From NCBI RefSeq assembly GCF_030068615.1, contig NZ_JASJOC010000006.1, forward strand, positions 62,001-126,000: DNA of 64,000 nt, given 5' to 3'. This document shows, one piece after another, positions 36,201 through 44,113 of the stretch. The position numbers were made by a program, and so were the translations under genes. The notes beneath the pieces were generated by a model. It saw only the letters and a list, made by a program, of their open reading frames with translations. It was not told the origin of the DNA and ran no database searches. Every line of letters starts with the position of its first letter. Position 1 is the stretch's first letter. Source of the DNA: Halostagnicola sp. A-GB9-2. Its GTDB lineage: Archaea > Halobacteriota > Halobacteria > Halobacteriales > Natrialbaceae.

Positions 36201-37387
36201 GCAGACTACCAACGAGCATCGGCGCGGCGCTCGATCGACTCGTCGACGCCTCGCCGGTCGAACGGATCGTCATCAGTATCGCCTCGCTTCTGTTCGCGGT
36301 GGCCGTCGGAGCGGTTCTCGTACTCGTCTCGGGATTCGTCACCGAGTGCGACGACCCGTTCGTTCTCTTGCCGGGGGTCGGCTACGGCTGTTACAACCCA
36401 CTCGAGGTGTACTGGACGATGCTCGAGGGCGCGTTCGGCTCCTCGAGCGGGCTCGGACGGACCTTACAGGAGACGACACTGTTGCTGTTTACCGGACTCT
36501 CGGTTGCTGTTGCCTTCCGGGCCGGACTGTTCAACATCGGAACGCAAGGTCAGATGGTTCTGGGCGCACTGGCGACTGCACTAGTCGTGCTCGAACTCGG
36601 CCAGCTCGTTCCGCAAAACGTCGTCGGCATGGTCATCGTTATCCCGGTCGGAATCGCCGCCGGGGCGCTTGCCGGCGGGATCTGGGGAATGATCCCGGGG
36701 CTGATGAAAGCCTACGCTGACGCACACGAGGTGATCACGACGATCATGCTCAACTTCATCGCGACCGGAGTCGCGTTATATCTTGTCCAGAACCATGTTG
36801 GTGATCTGACGTCAGACTCGGTTCTGACCGAGACGATCCCCTCGGTTGCTCGATTCCCGACGTCTATCAGCGACTCTCGGTTTTCGATGTACGCGCTGAT
36901 CGGCGCGTTACTCGTCGCGGTCGGGATCTCCCTGTTGTACACGCGGACCATCCTCGGCTACGAACTACGTACGAGTGGCATTCAGGAGACCGCCGCCGAG
37001 TACAGTGGCGTCAACGCCAAACGAAATATCGTGACCAGCATGACCCTTTCGGGCGCACTCGGTGGCGTTGCCGGTGCGATTTACGTCATGATGGTCCAGT
37101 ACCGCTGGCAATCCGGCATCCCAGCGCTCGGGTTCGATGGAATCGCGGTCTCCATTCTCGCTGGAAACAACCCGATCGGCGTTATCCCTGCGTCGCTCCT
37201 TTTCGGCGGCCTTAAAAGCGGGAGCGTCGCGATCGATCTCTCACTCGGCGTGCCGAACGAACTCGTCGACGTGCTTCGCGGACTGATCATCCTCTTCATC
37301 GCGATGCCCGAGTTCTTCCGAATGCTCGGCAAGTGGTCCGGATTCGGGTCCGACCCGGTTGGGGCAAGCGGAGGTGAAGAGGCGTGA
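36197..37387 (+). CDS. ABC transporter permease, nucleoside type
   Basis: The 396-residue membrane protein has about nine or ten hydrophobic helices and the BPD_transp_2 motif FNIGTQGQMVLGAL, then GGIWGMIPGLMKAY, AHEVITTIMLNFIATG and a late AILAGNNPIGVIPAS. Such permeases pair with a second related one. It overlaps the ATPase gene by four bases and ends in a GTGA overlap with the next permease. The first helix begins near residue 22. Confidence 0.93.
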   Translation: MSRLPTSIGAALDRLVDASPVERIVISIASLLFAVAVGAVLVLVSGFVTECDDPFVLLPGVGYGCYNPLEVYWTMLEGAFGSSSGLGRTLQETTLLLFTGLSVAVAFRAGLFNIGTQGQMVLGALATALVVLELGQLVPQNVVGMVIVIPVGIAAGALAGGIWGMIPGLMKAYADAHEVITTIMLNFIATGVALYLVQNHVGDLTSDSVLTETIPSVARFPTSISDSRFSMYALIGALLVAVGISLLYTRTILGYELRTSGIQETAAEYSGVNAKRNIVTSMTLSGALGGVAGAIYVMMVQYRWQSGIPALGFDGIAVSILAGNNPIGVIPASLLFGGLKSGSVAIDLSLGVPNELVDVLRGLIILFIAMPEFFRMLGKWSGFGSDPVGASGGEEA

Positions 37388-38415
37388 AGAAACCGACAAT
37401 CGAAATTTCCAGGCGGGATGCAATGGCTCTCGGAGCCGTTTTCGTCGGACTGTTCATCTTCGCCCTCTGGACCGTCGGCCTCGTGGGTTCGTCGTCCATC
37501 TCTTCGGCGTTGCGACTTACGGTTCCCATCGGGTTCGCCGCGATGGGCGGTATCTTCGCCGAAAAAGCCGGAGTCATCAACATCGGACTCGAAGGCCTGC
37601 TCATCATCGGTGCCTTTGGCGCAATTGCAAGTCTGTACGCGCTTTCAGTTACCCCGATCGGCGCGAGCATTTGGCTCGCGTTCGCGTTCGCGGTCGTCGC
37701 AAGCACGGTGGTCGCACTGCTGTTCGCGATCGTCTGCATCGAATTCAAGGCCGACCAGATCATCGCCGGGCTCGCAGTCTGGTTGATCGCGCTCGGGTTC
37801 GCCCCGTTCGCGAGTTACATCATCTGGGATCAGACGAACAGTCCGAGCGTCGGCTCGTTCTCCGCATGGGCGATTCCCGGTCTCTCCGACCTCCCGGTAA
37901 TCGGCGGTCTGTTCGTCGCGACGCCGCCCGTGATACTGCTCATTATCGCGGTTCCCGTCTCGTGGTACCTCCTCAATCGAACCACGTTCGGGATGTGGAT
38001 CGAGGCGAGCGGTGAGGACCCGAAATCGCTCGATACGGCGGGAGTCGACGTTCGGAAGGTCCGATACGCCGGCGTTCTGCTTTCTGGCGTCTATTGTGGA
38101 ATCGGCGGGGCCGGAATGGCGCTCACGGTCGGCCAGTTCGTCGGGAGCGGCGACACGATGATGGACGGCCGCGGGTTCATCGGACTCACGGCGTACCTGA
38201 TCGGCAACTACAATCCGATCGCGGCGTTCTTCGCGTCGTTCCTCTTCGCCGGTCTCGAGGCCCTCCAGATCCAAGTTCAACAGATCGCCGGATTCGACGT
38301 CTCCTCGAGACTCATCGGGATAATCCCCTACGTCACGGTACTCGTCGTCCTCGCGTTCGTCGGGAAAACTCAGATGCCCTCGTCCGCCGGTGACCACTAC
38401 GAATCCGACGACTGA
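37384..38415 (+). CDS. ABC transporter permease, nucleoside type, second subunit
   Basis: The 343-residue protein is the partner permease. It has about eight to ten hydrophobic helices, the motif EKAGVINIGLEGLLIIGAFG, IKADQIIAG-like EFKADQIIAGLAVWL and a late FIGLTAYLIGNYNPIAAF. It starts with GTG overlapping the upstream stop (GTGA). It is the last gene of the importer; 168 bases to the next, convergent gene contain no obvious gene. Confidence 0.93.
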   Translation: MKKPTIEISRRDAMALGAVFVGLFIFALWTVGLVGSSSISSALRLTVPIGFAAMGGIFAEKAGVINIGLEGLLIIGAFGAIASLYALSVTPIGASIWLAFAFAVVASTVVALLFAIVCIEFKADQIIAGLAVWLIALGFAPFASYIIWDQTNSPSVGSFSAWAIPGLSDLPVIGGLFVATPPVILLIIAVPVSWYLLNRTTFGMWIEASGEDPKSLDTAGVDVRKVRYAGVLLSGVYCGIGGAGMALTVGQFVGSGDTMMDGRGFIGLTAYLIGNYNPIAAFFASFLFAGLEALQIQVQQIAGFDVSSRLIGIIPYVTVLVVLAFVGKTQMPSSAGDHYESDD

Positions 38416-38583
38416 GTGACTCCGCTCTTGTTCTGTCGTTCGCCCCGTTCCGACCCGATTTTCGTTTCGGCCTTCAGTTTCCGTTCGACACTCGAACCCA
38501 CGATCCAGCGATGCCAGTCGACTCGTCGAGCCGACTGACGATACGGACCGAAAATACACCGCTCGAGCGTCTTCGAAGCGTCG

Positions 38584-39807
38584 TCAAAAATGCTCTCGGA
38601 GATAGACCTTGGTTTCCGGAAATAGCGCCTCGAGACGCTCGAGTTCCGCTTCGGATGCGGTTCGAAGCCGTCCGACTCGCTCGAAGTCGCGTGCGGAACG
38701 GGTCCCGACCAACAGCTGTGAGAGCGCGCCGATATCGAGTTCGGCGTCAGCCTGACCACTGGTTCGTTCGCAGGTTGCCTCCCCTTTCGCAGCCTCGAGT
38801 TCGAAGCACCCGTCGTTCCACTCGACCAGCGGATCGGAGACGGAAAGCGTTAGTCGGCGGGTCGTTCCGGACGATTCTGCGACCGGATACGTGATCATCG
38901 AAAGCGCCGATTCGACGTCCACGATGCGGACCATTGGTCCCGTTTCGACGGTACAGTCGACGGCCTCGGGTTTCGGCGTGAGATCGAGAAGCTTCGAATC
39001 CACGGGACCGGGTAGCTCGACCGTCTCGACTTGCGAATCGTGCGTGTGACAGAACGAGAGAAGGGAGAGAAACGCGTCGTGGTCATTGAAGGCCATCTCC
39101 TGGACGGCCATCGTTCGGGACTCCCATTCGCCATCGATCGTGTACACGAGATATCCCGAAATTGACCCATCGCGTTCGAGCGCGTACACGAACGGGTCCG
39201 TGCCGTGATTGGAGAGGATGCGATGTCGCCACCACGCCTCGTCTCGCTCGAGCGTGAGAGCGTACTCGCTCGAGTGTCGTCTATACACGTCGTCAAGCGA
39301 TCCGTACGAATCGGAACCGACGGCGACAAAATCCGGGTCGTCGACCGCCGCAGTCGCGAACGCGAGCGCGGCAGGTTCGCAGTCGTAGCTCATGCGATCG
39401 TTGGCCGTGTCCCAGCCGTACTTCCGGTAGAAGTCGTACTGAAACGGCCAGAGAACGGACACGGCTCGGTTCCGGTCTCGATACTCCTCGAGCGAACACT
39501 CGAGGAGTTTTCGAACCAACCCCTTCCGGCGAGATTCTGGGGGAGAGGCGACTCCCGCGAGTCCGGCGACGGGGTGGGTTTCGCCGCGAATGTTCGCCTC
39601 GAGCCAGTACTGGCGACAGACGACGAGCGGGTCCTCGTCGGATACACCTTCCCTGTAGAGGCCGCGAGGCGATCCCAGATTGAACCGCGGCGTGTCGTGC
39701 TCTTCCGAATCGTACTCTACCGGACCGTTCTGCGGAGAGAACGCGTAGTTTGTGTACTCGAAAAAGACCCGCTTGTGTTCGTCCGGAAGGGGACGATAGT
39801 CGACCAT
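38584..39807 (-). CDS. GNAT N-acetyltransferase with Eis-like architecture
   Basis: The 407-residue product contains an N-terminal GNAT domain (about 1-150) with GLAGVASPPESRRKGLVRKLL as the acetyl-CoA-binding signature and VSVLWPFQYDFYRKYGW after it. A second degenerate GNAT half follows, and the end (FELEAAKGEATCERTSGQAD, then DIGALSQLLVGTRSARDF) resembles the SCP2-like C-terminal domain of Eis-family proteins. Some Eis proteins acetylate aminoglycosides or polyamines, but the substrate here cannot be inferred. The ATG at 39807 matches the family's N-terminus. It is a single gene. Confidence 0.85.
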   Translation of the reverse strand: MVDYRPLPDEHKRVFFEYTNYAFSPQNGPVEYDSEEHDTPRFNLGSPRGLYREGVSDEDPLVVCRQYWLEANIRGETHPVAGLAGVASPPESRRKGLVRKLLECSLEEYRDRNRAVSVLWPFQYDFYRKYGWDTANDRMSYDCEPAALAFATAAVDDPDFVAVGSDSYGSLDDVYRRHSSEYALTLERDEAWWRHRILSNHGTDPFVYALERDGSISGYLVYTIDGEWESRTMAVQEMAFNDHDAFLSLLSFCHTHDSQVETVELPGPVDSKLLDLTPKPEAVDCTVETGPMVRIVDVESALSMITYPVAESSGTTRRLTLSVSDPLVEWNDGCFELEAAKGEATCERTSGQADAELDIGALSQLLVGTRSARDFERVGRLRTASEAELERLEALFPETKVYLREHF

Positions 39808-39858
39808 ACGCTCGCAAACGGGCCGGAAAATCAATAACGTGGCGAATCGTCGAATCGG

Positions 39859-41043
39859 CTACGAGTCATCGATGGGCGCGACCTCGTTGCGTTCCTCGAG
39901 AAACGCCTCGATTCGATTCAGCGCTTCCTTGAGATCCTCGAGACCGGTCGCGTAGGAAACCCGAAGGTGGCCTTCAGCCCCGTCACCGAACACGTCGCCG
40001 GGAACGGCCGCGACGCCCTGTTCGTGCAACAGTTCCTCGGCGAACTCCTCTGCGGTCCATCCCGACGGAACTTCGGGGAAGACGTAAAACGCCCCCTTCG
40101 CCTCGAAACACGCCATGCCGATCTCACGAAACCGTGAGAGGACGAACCGCCGCCGCCGGTCGTACTGATCGACCATCTTTCGGACGTCGTCCTCGCAGCT
40201 ATCGAGCGCCTCGAGGGCCGCGTACTGGGGCGTCGTCGGTGCCGAAAGCATCGTGTACTGGTGGATCCGATTCATCGCGCCGATCGCCTCGGCGGGGCCG
40301 AGCGCGTAGCCCAGTCGGAGCCCCGTCATCGCGTGGGCCTTCGAGAACCCGTTGAAGACGACGGTTCGCTCGCGCATCCCCTTGAGGGAGGCGATGGAGG
40401 TGTGGTCGGTGTCGTCGTAGGTGAGTTCGGCGTAGATTTCGTCGGAAAGTACCGTCAGGTCGTGCTCTCGAGCGAAGGCGGCGATCGGCTCGAGATCCGC
40501 CCGCGTCATGATCGCCCCCGTCGGATTGTTCGGGTAACAGATCACGAGCACGTCCGCGTCTGCCGCGCCGGCACGTTCGAGTTCCTCGACGGTGAGCCGA
40601 AAGTCGTCCGTTTCGCGGGTCGGAACCGAAAGCACTTCGCCACCGGCGAAGATGACGCCGGGTTCGTAGGAGATGTAGGACGGTTGGGCGACCGCAACCG
40701 TATCGCCGGGGTCGACGATGGCCCGAAACGCCAGGTCGACGGCCTCGCTGGCTCCAGCCGTCACGAGTATCTCCTCGTCGGCACCGTACTCGAGGTCGAA
40801 GCGGTCCTCGACGTATCTCGAAATGGCCTCCCGAAGCTCGCGTTTTCCGCGGTTGGCCGTGTAGGACGTCTTGCCCTGCTCGAGGGAGGCGATAGCGGCG
40901 TCGCGGGCGGCCCAGGGGGTCGAAAAGTCCGGTTCGCCGACACCCAGCGAGATGACGTCGTCGCGCTCCTCGGCGATTTCGAAGAACCGGCGGATCCCGG
41001 ACGGTCCAACCGATTCGACGCGGTCAGACAGCTCGATCGTCAT
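39859..41043 (-). CDS. Class I/II pyridoxal-phosphate aminotransferase
   Basis: The 394-residue protein shows the fold type I pattern: ISLGVGEPDFSTPWAARDAA, SYTANRGKRELREAI, VLVICYPNNPTGAIMTRADL, VLSDEIYAELTYDDTDH, and the PLP-lysine motif GFSKAHAMTGLRLGYALG. Aspartate, alanine or aromatic aminotransferases are all possible. It is translated downstream of an Lrp/AsnC regulator with a four-base ATGA overlap, so the regulator probably senses the amino acid made or used. Confidence 0.92.
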   Translation of the reverse strand: MTIELSDRVESVGPSGIRRFFEIAEERDDVISLGVGEPDFSTPWAARDAAIASLEQGKTSYTANRGKRELREAISRYVEDRFDLEYGADEEILVTAGASEAVDLAFRAIVDPGDTVAVAQPSYISYEPGVIFAGGEVLSVPTRETDDFRLTVEELERAGAADADVLVICYPNNPTGAIMTRADLEPIAAFAREHDLTVLSDEIYAELTYDDTDHTSIASLKGMRERTVVFNGFSKAHAMTGLRLGYALGPAEAIGAMNRIHQYTMLSAPTTPQYAALEALDSCEDDVRKMVDQYDRRRRFVLSRFREIGMACFEAKGAFYVFPEVPSGWTAEEFAEELLHEQGVAAVPGDVFGDGAEGHLRVSYATGLEDLKEALNRIEAFLEERNEVAPIDDS

Positions 41044-41525
41044 GGAGATACCGAGAGTCTATCGTCGTCGTCGCCGTCGCCGAGTTCGATCCCGTTTTCC
41101 TTGTAGGAGGTCATCACGTAGTGGGTGACCGTCTGGGTGATCTCGGGGACGGGAGCAACTTTTTCGCTGATAAACTGGGATACTTCACGAATGGAGTCCC
41201 CCTCGACCTCCATATCGAAGTCGTAGTCGCCGCTGACCAGTCGCAAGGCGGTTACTTGCGGAAACCGTGCGAGACGCTCTGCGATGTCTCCGTAGCCGGT
41301 TTCGCGGTCGAGCATAACGTTCAACTCGACTTCCGCGCGGACCCGCTCGTCCTCGAGTTCGTCCCAGTCGACGACCGGCTGATAGCCACAGATTACACCT
41401 GCCTCCTCAAGTGACTCGATCGTCTCTTCGACCGCCGACTCCTCGAGGTCGGTCATTCGCGCGATATCCGCAGTGCTGTATCGCGCGTTCTCACGGAGCA
41501 ACTCGAGAACCTCGCGTTCGCTCAT
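41040..41525 (-). CDS. Lrp/AsnC family transcription regulator
   Basis: The 161-residue protein has an N-terminal HTH (LLRENARYSTADIARMTDLEES) and a C-terminal ligand-binding RAM/AsnC domain with RVRAEVELNVMLDRETGY, QVTALRLVSGDYDFDMEVEG and VTHYVMTSYKENGIEL. It is the first gene of a two-gene unit with the aminotransferase (ATGA overlap), so it probably controls that operon itself. Confidence 0.92.
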   Translation of the reverse strand: MSEREVLELLRENARYSTADIARMTDLEESAVEETIESLEEAGVICGYQPVVDWDELEDERVRAEVELNVMLDRETGYGDIAERLARFPQVTALRLVSGDYDFDMEVEGDSIREVSQFISEKVAPVPEITQTVTHYVMTSYKENGIELGDGDDDDRLSVSP

Positions 41526-41652
41526 ACGGACGGATGCATGAGCGCGAGTAAATTTCTTCCGGACTCGTGTCGGTCACTCCCAAACGCGTCGGCCAAGAGC
41601 CGGCCTCGCAAACTCGTCGGTCAGACGGTCACCAAATCACGAAGACCGGGGA

Positions 41653-42237
41653 CTATCGATACTTCTTGAAAAGAATCGCCCGAACGTCGTCTTTCGTCTG
41701 GACCTCTTCGGTCGATCCGTCCGGGAGTTCGACGCTGTAGCGATGGTCGCCCGACGACGATTCCTCCCACTTGTCGTCGTGGGTCTCGAGCAGACTCATC
41801 ATCTCGTCTAACATATCGTCGTCGTCGGCGGCACCGCCGCTTTCGTCGCTATCGGCGTTTTCGTCGCCGTCGACCTCGCCGGCCCCTTCCGCCTCAGCTA
41901 CGTCTTCAGCTCCGTCGCCTTCACCACCTTCGTCGCTACCGTCGGCTTCCGAACTCTCATCCACTGGCTCTGCGTCCGAACCTCCCTCTTCGGATTCGTC
42001 GTAGGAAACCTCCTCTAGGTCGTCTGACTCCTCACCATCCTCGATCGGTTCCGTCGAAACATCTGCCGCTTCGAACTCGCCGTCCATCTCGAGGTCCCCG
42101 TCGAGATTGTCGATCAGGAACTGCACGGCGTCTTTCTCGCGAACGTGACCGTATTTGCCGACGACCTGTTCTGAAATTTCCTCGCGGAGATGCTGTACGA
42201 ACGCGTACTGCTCGTCCGTGACCTCGAGTGACTTCAT
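41653..42237 (-). CDS. Hypothetical protein with long acidic linker
   Basis: The 194-residue protein has a helical N-terminus (MKSLEVTDEQYAFVQHLREE, then KYGHVREKDAVQFLIDNL), which looks like a small DNA- or protein-binding helical domain. A low-complexity middle of about 85 residues is almost all Asp, Glu, Ser, Ala and Gly. A folded C-terminal 45 residues follow (MMSLLETHDDKWEESSSGD, then YSVELPDGSTEEVQTK). The ATG at 42237 is preferred over upstream starts because the conserved-looking part begins there and a promoter-like CTATTTGTAC element lies about 30 bases before. No function assigned. Confidence 0.7.
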   Translation of the reverse strand: MKSLEVTDEQYAFVQHLREEISEQVVGKYGHVREKDAVQFLIDNLDGDLEMDGEFEAADVSTEPIEDGEESDDLEEVSYDESEEGGSDAEPVDESSEADGSDEGGEGDGAEDVAEAEGAGEVDGDENADSDESGGAADDDDMLDEMMSLLETHDDKWEESSSGDHRYSVELPDGSTEEVQTKDDVRAILFKKYR

Positions 42238-42383
42238 ACGACATGGATGTTGCGGGGGGTACAAATAGGTGAGTCGTCGCGGCCCCCTCGGGACTCGTCT
42301 TGTGTCGGCCCCCTCGATCTCGTCTTGCTTCGAGACGGCGGCGAACCCGATACTTAAGGGTCGACGGATGAAACCCACCGGGT

Positions 42384-42947
42384 ATGGTCCTGAAAGAGTC
42401 CGAGACAGAACTGGACGAAGGTGACGCCGCGCCCCCGTTCGAACTCGAGGGTGCCGACGGAGCCACGCATACGCTCGAGTCGTTCGCGGAACACGAGGCC
42501 CTGCTGGTTGTCTTTACCTGTAACCACTGTCCGTACGCCAAAGCCAAGTTCGATCTGATGAACGAGCTGGCCGCGGAGTACGACGACGTCGCCGTCGTCG
42601 GAATCAACCCCAACGACGCCAAAGAGTATCCCGAAGACTCGCTCGAGAAGATGCGCGAGTACGCCACGGAGGGCCCGATAGACTTCGACGCCTACCTGCG
42701 AGACGAGAGCCAGTCGGTCGCCGCGGAGTACGGCGCGGTCTGTACGCCGGATCCGTTCCTCTTCGAAAGCAGTAACGGGGAGTTCCGACTCGCCTACCAG
42801 GGACGCCTCGACGACGCGATGAACCCCGAGGACGAACCAACCCGGTTCCACATTCGCGAGGCCATCGACGCGATCCTCGCCGGCGAGGATGTCGACCTCG
42901 AGTGGAAGCCCTCGCAGGGCTGTTCGATCAAGTGGGTTGACGAATAG
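42384..42947 (+). CDS. Thioredoxin-fold (AhpC/TSA-like) protein
   Basis: The 187-residue protein belongs to the redoxin/TlpA-like group: ELEGADGATHTLESFAEH, LLVVFTCNHCPYAKAKFD (CxxC at residues 46/49), VVGINPNDAKEYPED and AVCTPDPFLFESS. No signal peptide is visible, so it is probably cytoplasmic. It is divergent from the acidic-linker protein. Several other thioredoxin-fold genes follow on this side of the window, which suggests a local redox cluster. Substrate unknown. Confidence 0.88.
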   Translation: MVLKESETELDEGDAAPPFELEGADGATHTLESFAEHEALLVVFTCNHCPYAKAKFDLMNELAAEYDDVAVVGINPNDAKEYPEDSLEKMREYATEGPIDFDAYLRDESQSVAAEYGAVCTPDPFLFESSNGEFRLAYQGRLDDAMNPEDEPTRFHIREAIDAILAGEDVDLEWKPSQGCSIKWVDE

Positions 42948-43088
42948 CCGGGAGCCGACCCGTTCAATCGTCCGGAACCATTTCGTAGGCTGACTTTCTC
43001 AGGCAGTCACCAGCTCGAGTAGCCAGTCGATCGACACGAAACCCTGAAGATAGTAATGTTCAAGCTCTGGGGGGATCGATCCGTGGCT

Positions 43089-43517
43089 ATGACTAACCAG
43101 GGATGGCGACTCTTCGGAATTCTTGGCGGTGCGCTCGGGCTTCTCTCGCTGGTGTTTCCCTATCTCCGGGTCACCGAATCGGTCGGCGGCTTCGGTACCA
43201 ACCAGACGGAGTACACGCTTCTCGAGGTGCTCTCCGAGGTCGCAGAGTACGGCGATCCGGAGGCGGTCTACGGGGTCGTCCTACTCGTCGTCGGCGGGTC
43301 GTTGCTCGCACTCCTCGGAGCGATCGTCTCGAGCTGGCTCGTTTCGCTGGGCGGCGTTATGCAGGGGTTGGGGGCAGGCTCGATCGGGTACGCGGTCGCG
43401 ACCGAGCGCGTCGTCTTCGCGGCGGGGATCGGCTCGGCGGAGATGGAACCGCGACTCGGCCTCTACGTGATCGGTGCCGCTGCGATCGTATCTGTCCTCG
43501 CGATCGCCGCCGAGTGA
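43089..43517 (+). CDS. Small four-helix membrane protein, hypothetical
   Basis: The 142-residue protein, from the ATG at 43089, has four hydrophobic helices: about 6-24 (WRLFGILGGALGLLSLVFP), 58-76, 80-104 and 120-142. A longer start at 43056 adds 11 residues and is possible. The second and third helices are separated by only a few residues. No charged active-site motif is visible. Function unknown. Confidence 0.65.
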   Translation: MTNQGWRLFGILGGALGLLSLVFPYLRVTESVGGFGTNQTEYTLLEVLSEVAEYGDPEAVYGVVLLVVGGSLLALLGAIVSSWLVSLGGVMQGLGAGSIGYAVATERVVFAAGIGSAEMEPRLGLYVIGAAAIVSVLAIAAE

Positions 43518-43610
43518 CCGCGCCACGTCCCGCCCGCCGGCGTCTCGACAGCGTTCGAAACACCTGCCAGAAGCGCGGTCGTTAAGCCGCCGGGCGCACA
43601 ACTCGAGTCC

Positions 43611-43994
43611 ATGAGTCTCGAGACCATGCAGCCGAATCCGACGTGGGACGCCCCGTCCTACGAGGAGACCGTCGACACGCTCGAAGCGCACAACAACGAA
43701 CTAACCTACAAGGTCTGGGGAGGCGACTGGTGTAAGGACTGCCGAAAGCTTCTCCCCGACTTCGGCGCGGCCCTTGAGGCCGCGGACGTTCCCGAGGATC
43801 GCATCAAGGAAATCGCCGTCGACGAGGACAAACAGGGCCCTGGTGTCGAGGAGTACGACATCGAATACATCCCGACGGTCGTCGTCGAAGACGACAACGG
43901 CGAGGAGGTTACTCGCTTCGTCGAATCCGAGGATCAACCGCCAGCTGTCTGGCTCGCCGATCAGCTCGAGGCGACGCTCGAGACGGCAGAATAA
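43611..43994 (+). CDS. Thioredoxin-like protein (CKDC)
   Basis: The 127-residue protein has a thioredoxin fold with YKVWGGDWCKDCRKLLPDFG, so the active-site pair is Cys41-Cys44. A beta strand IPTVVVEDDNGEEVTRFVES follows, containing the family's cis-proline after an Ile-Pro pair. The CKDC active site differs from the classical CGPC and would change redox potential. A second start at MQPNP is possible. It converges with the DUF255 protein gene. Confidence 0.88.
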   Translation: MSLETMQPNPTWDAPSYEETVDTLEAHNNELTYKVWGGDWCKDCRKLLPDFGAALEAADVPEDRIKEIAVDEDKQGPGVEEYDIEYIPTVVVEDDNGEEVTRFVESEDQPPAVWLADQLEATLETAE

Positions 43995-44113
43995 CGTTCG
44001 GAGAGCGAACAGCGAATATTCTTGTCCGTTCGTGTCCGATCAACATCCACAGCCAGGAGCAGTGCCGTCCGAGGACAGTCAAAGAAATAGATCGACGTTC
44101 TCCGATCCGAGGG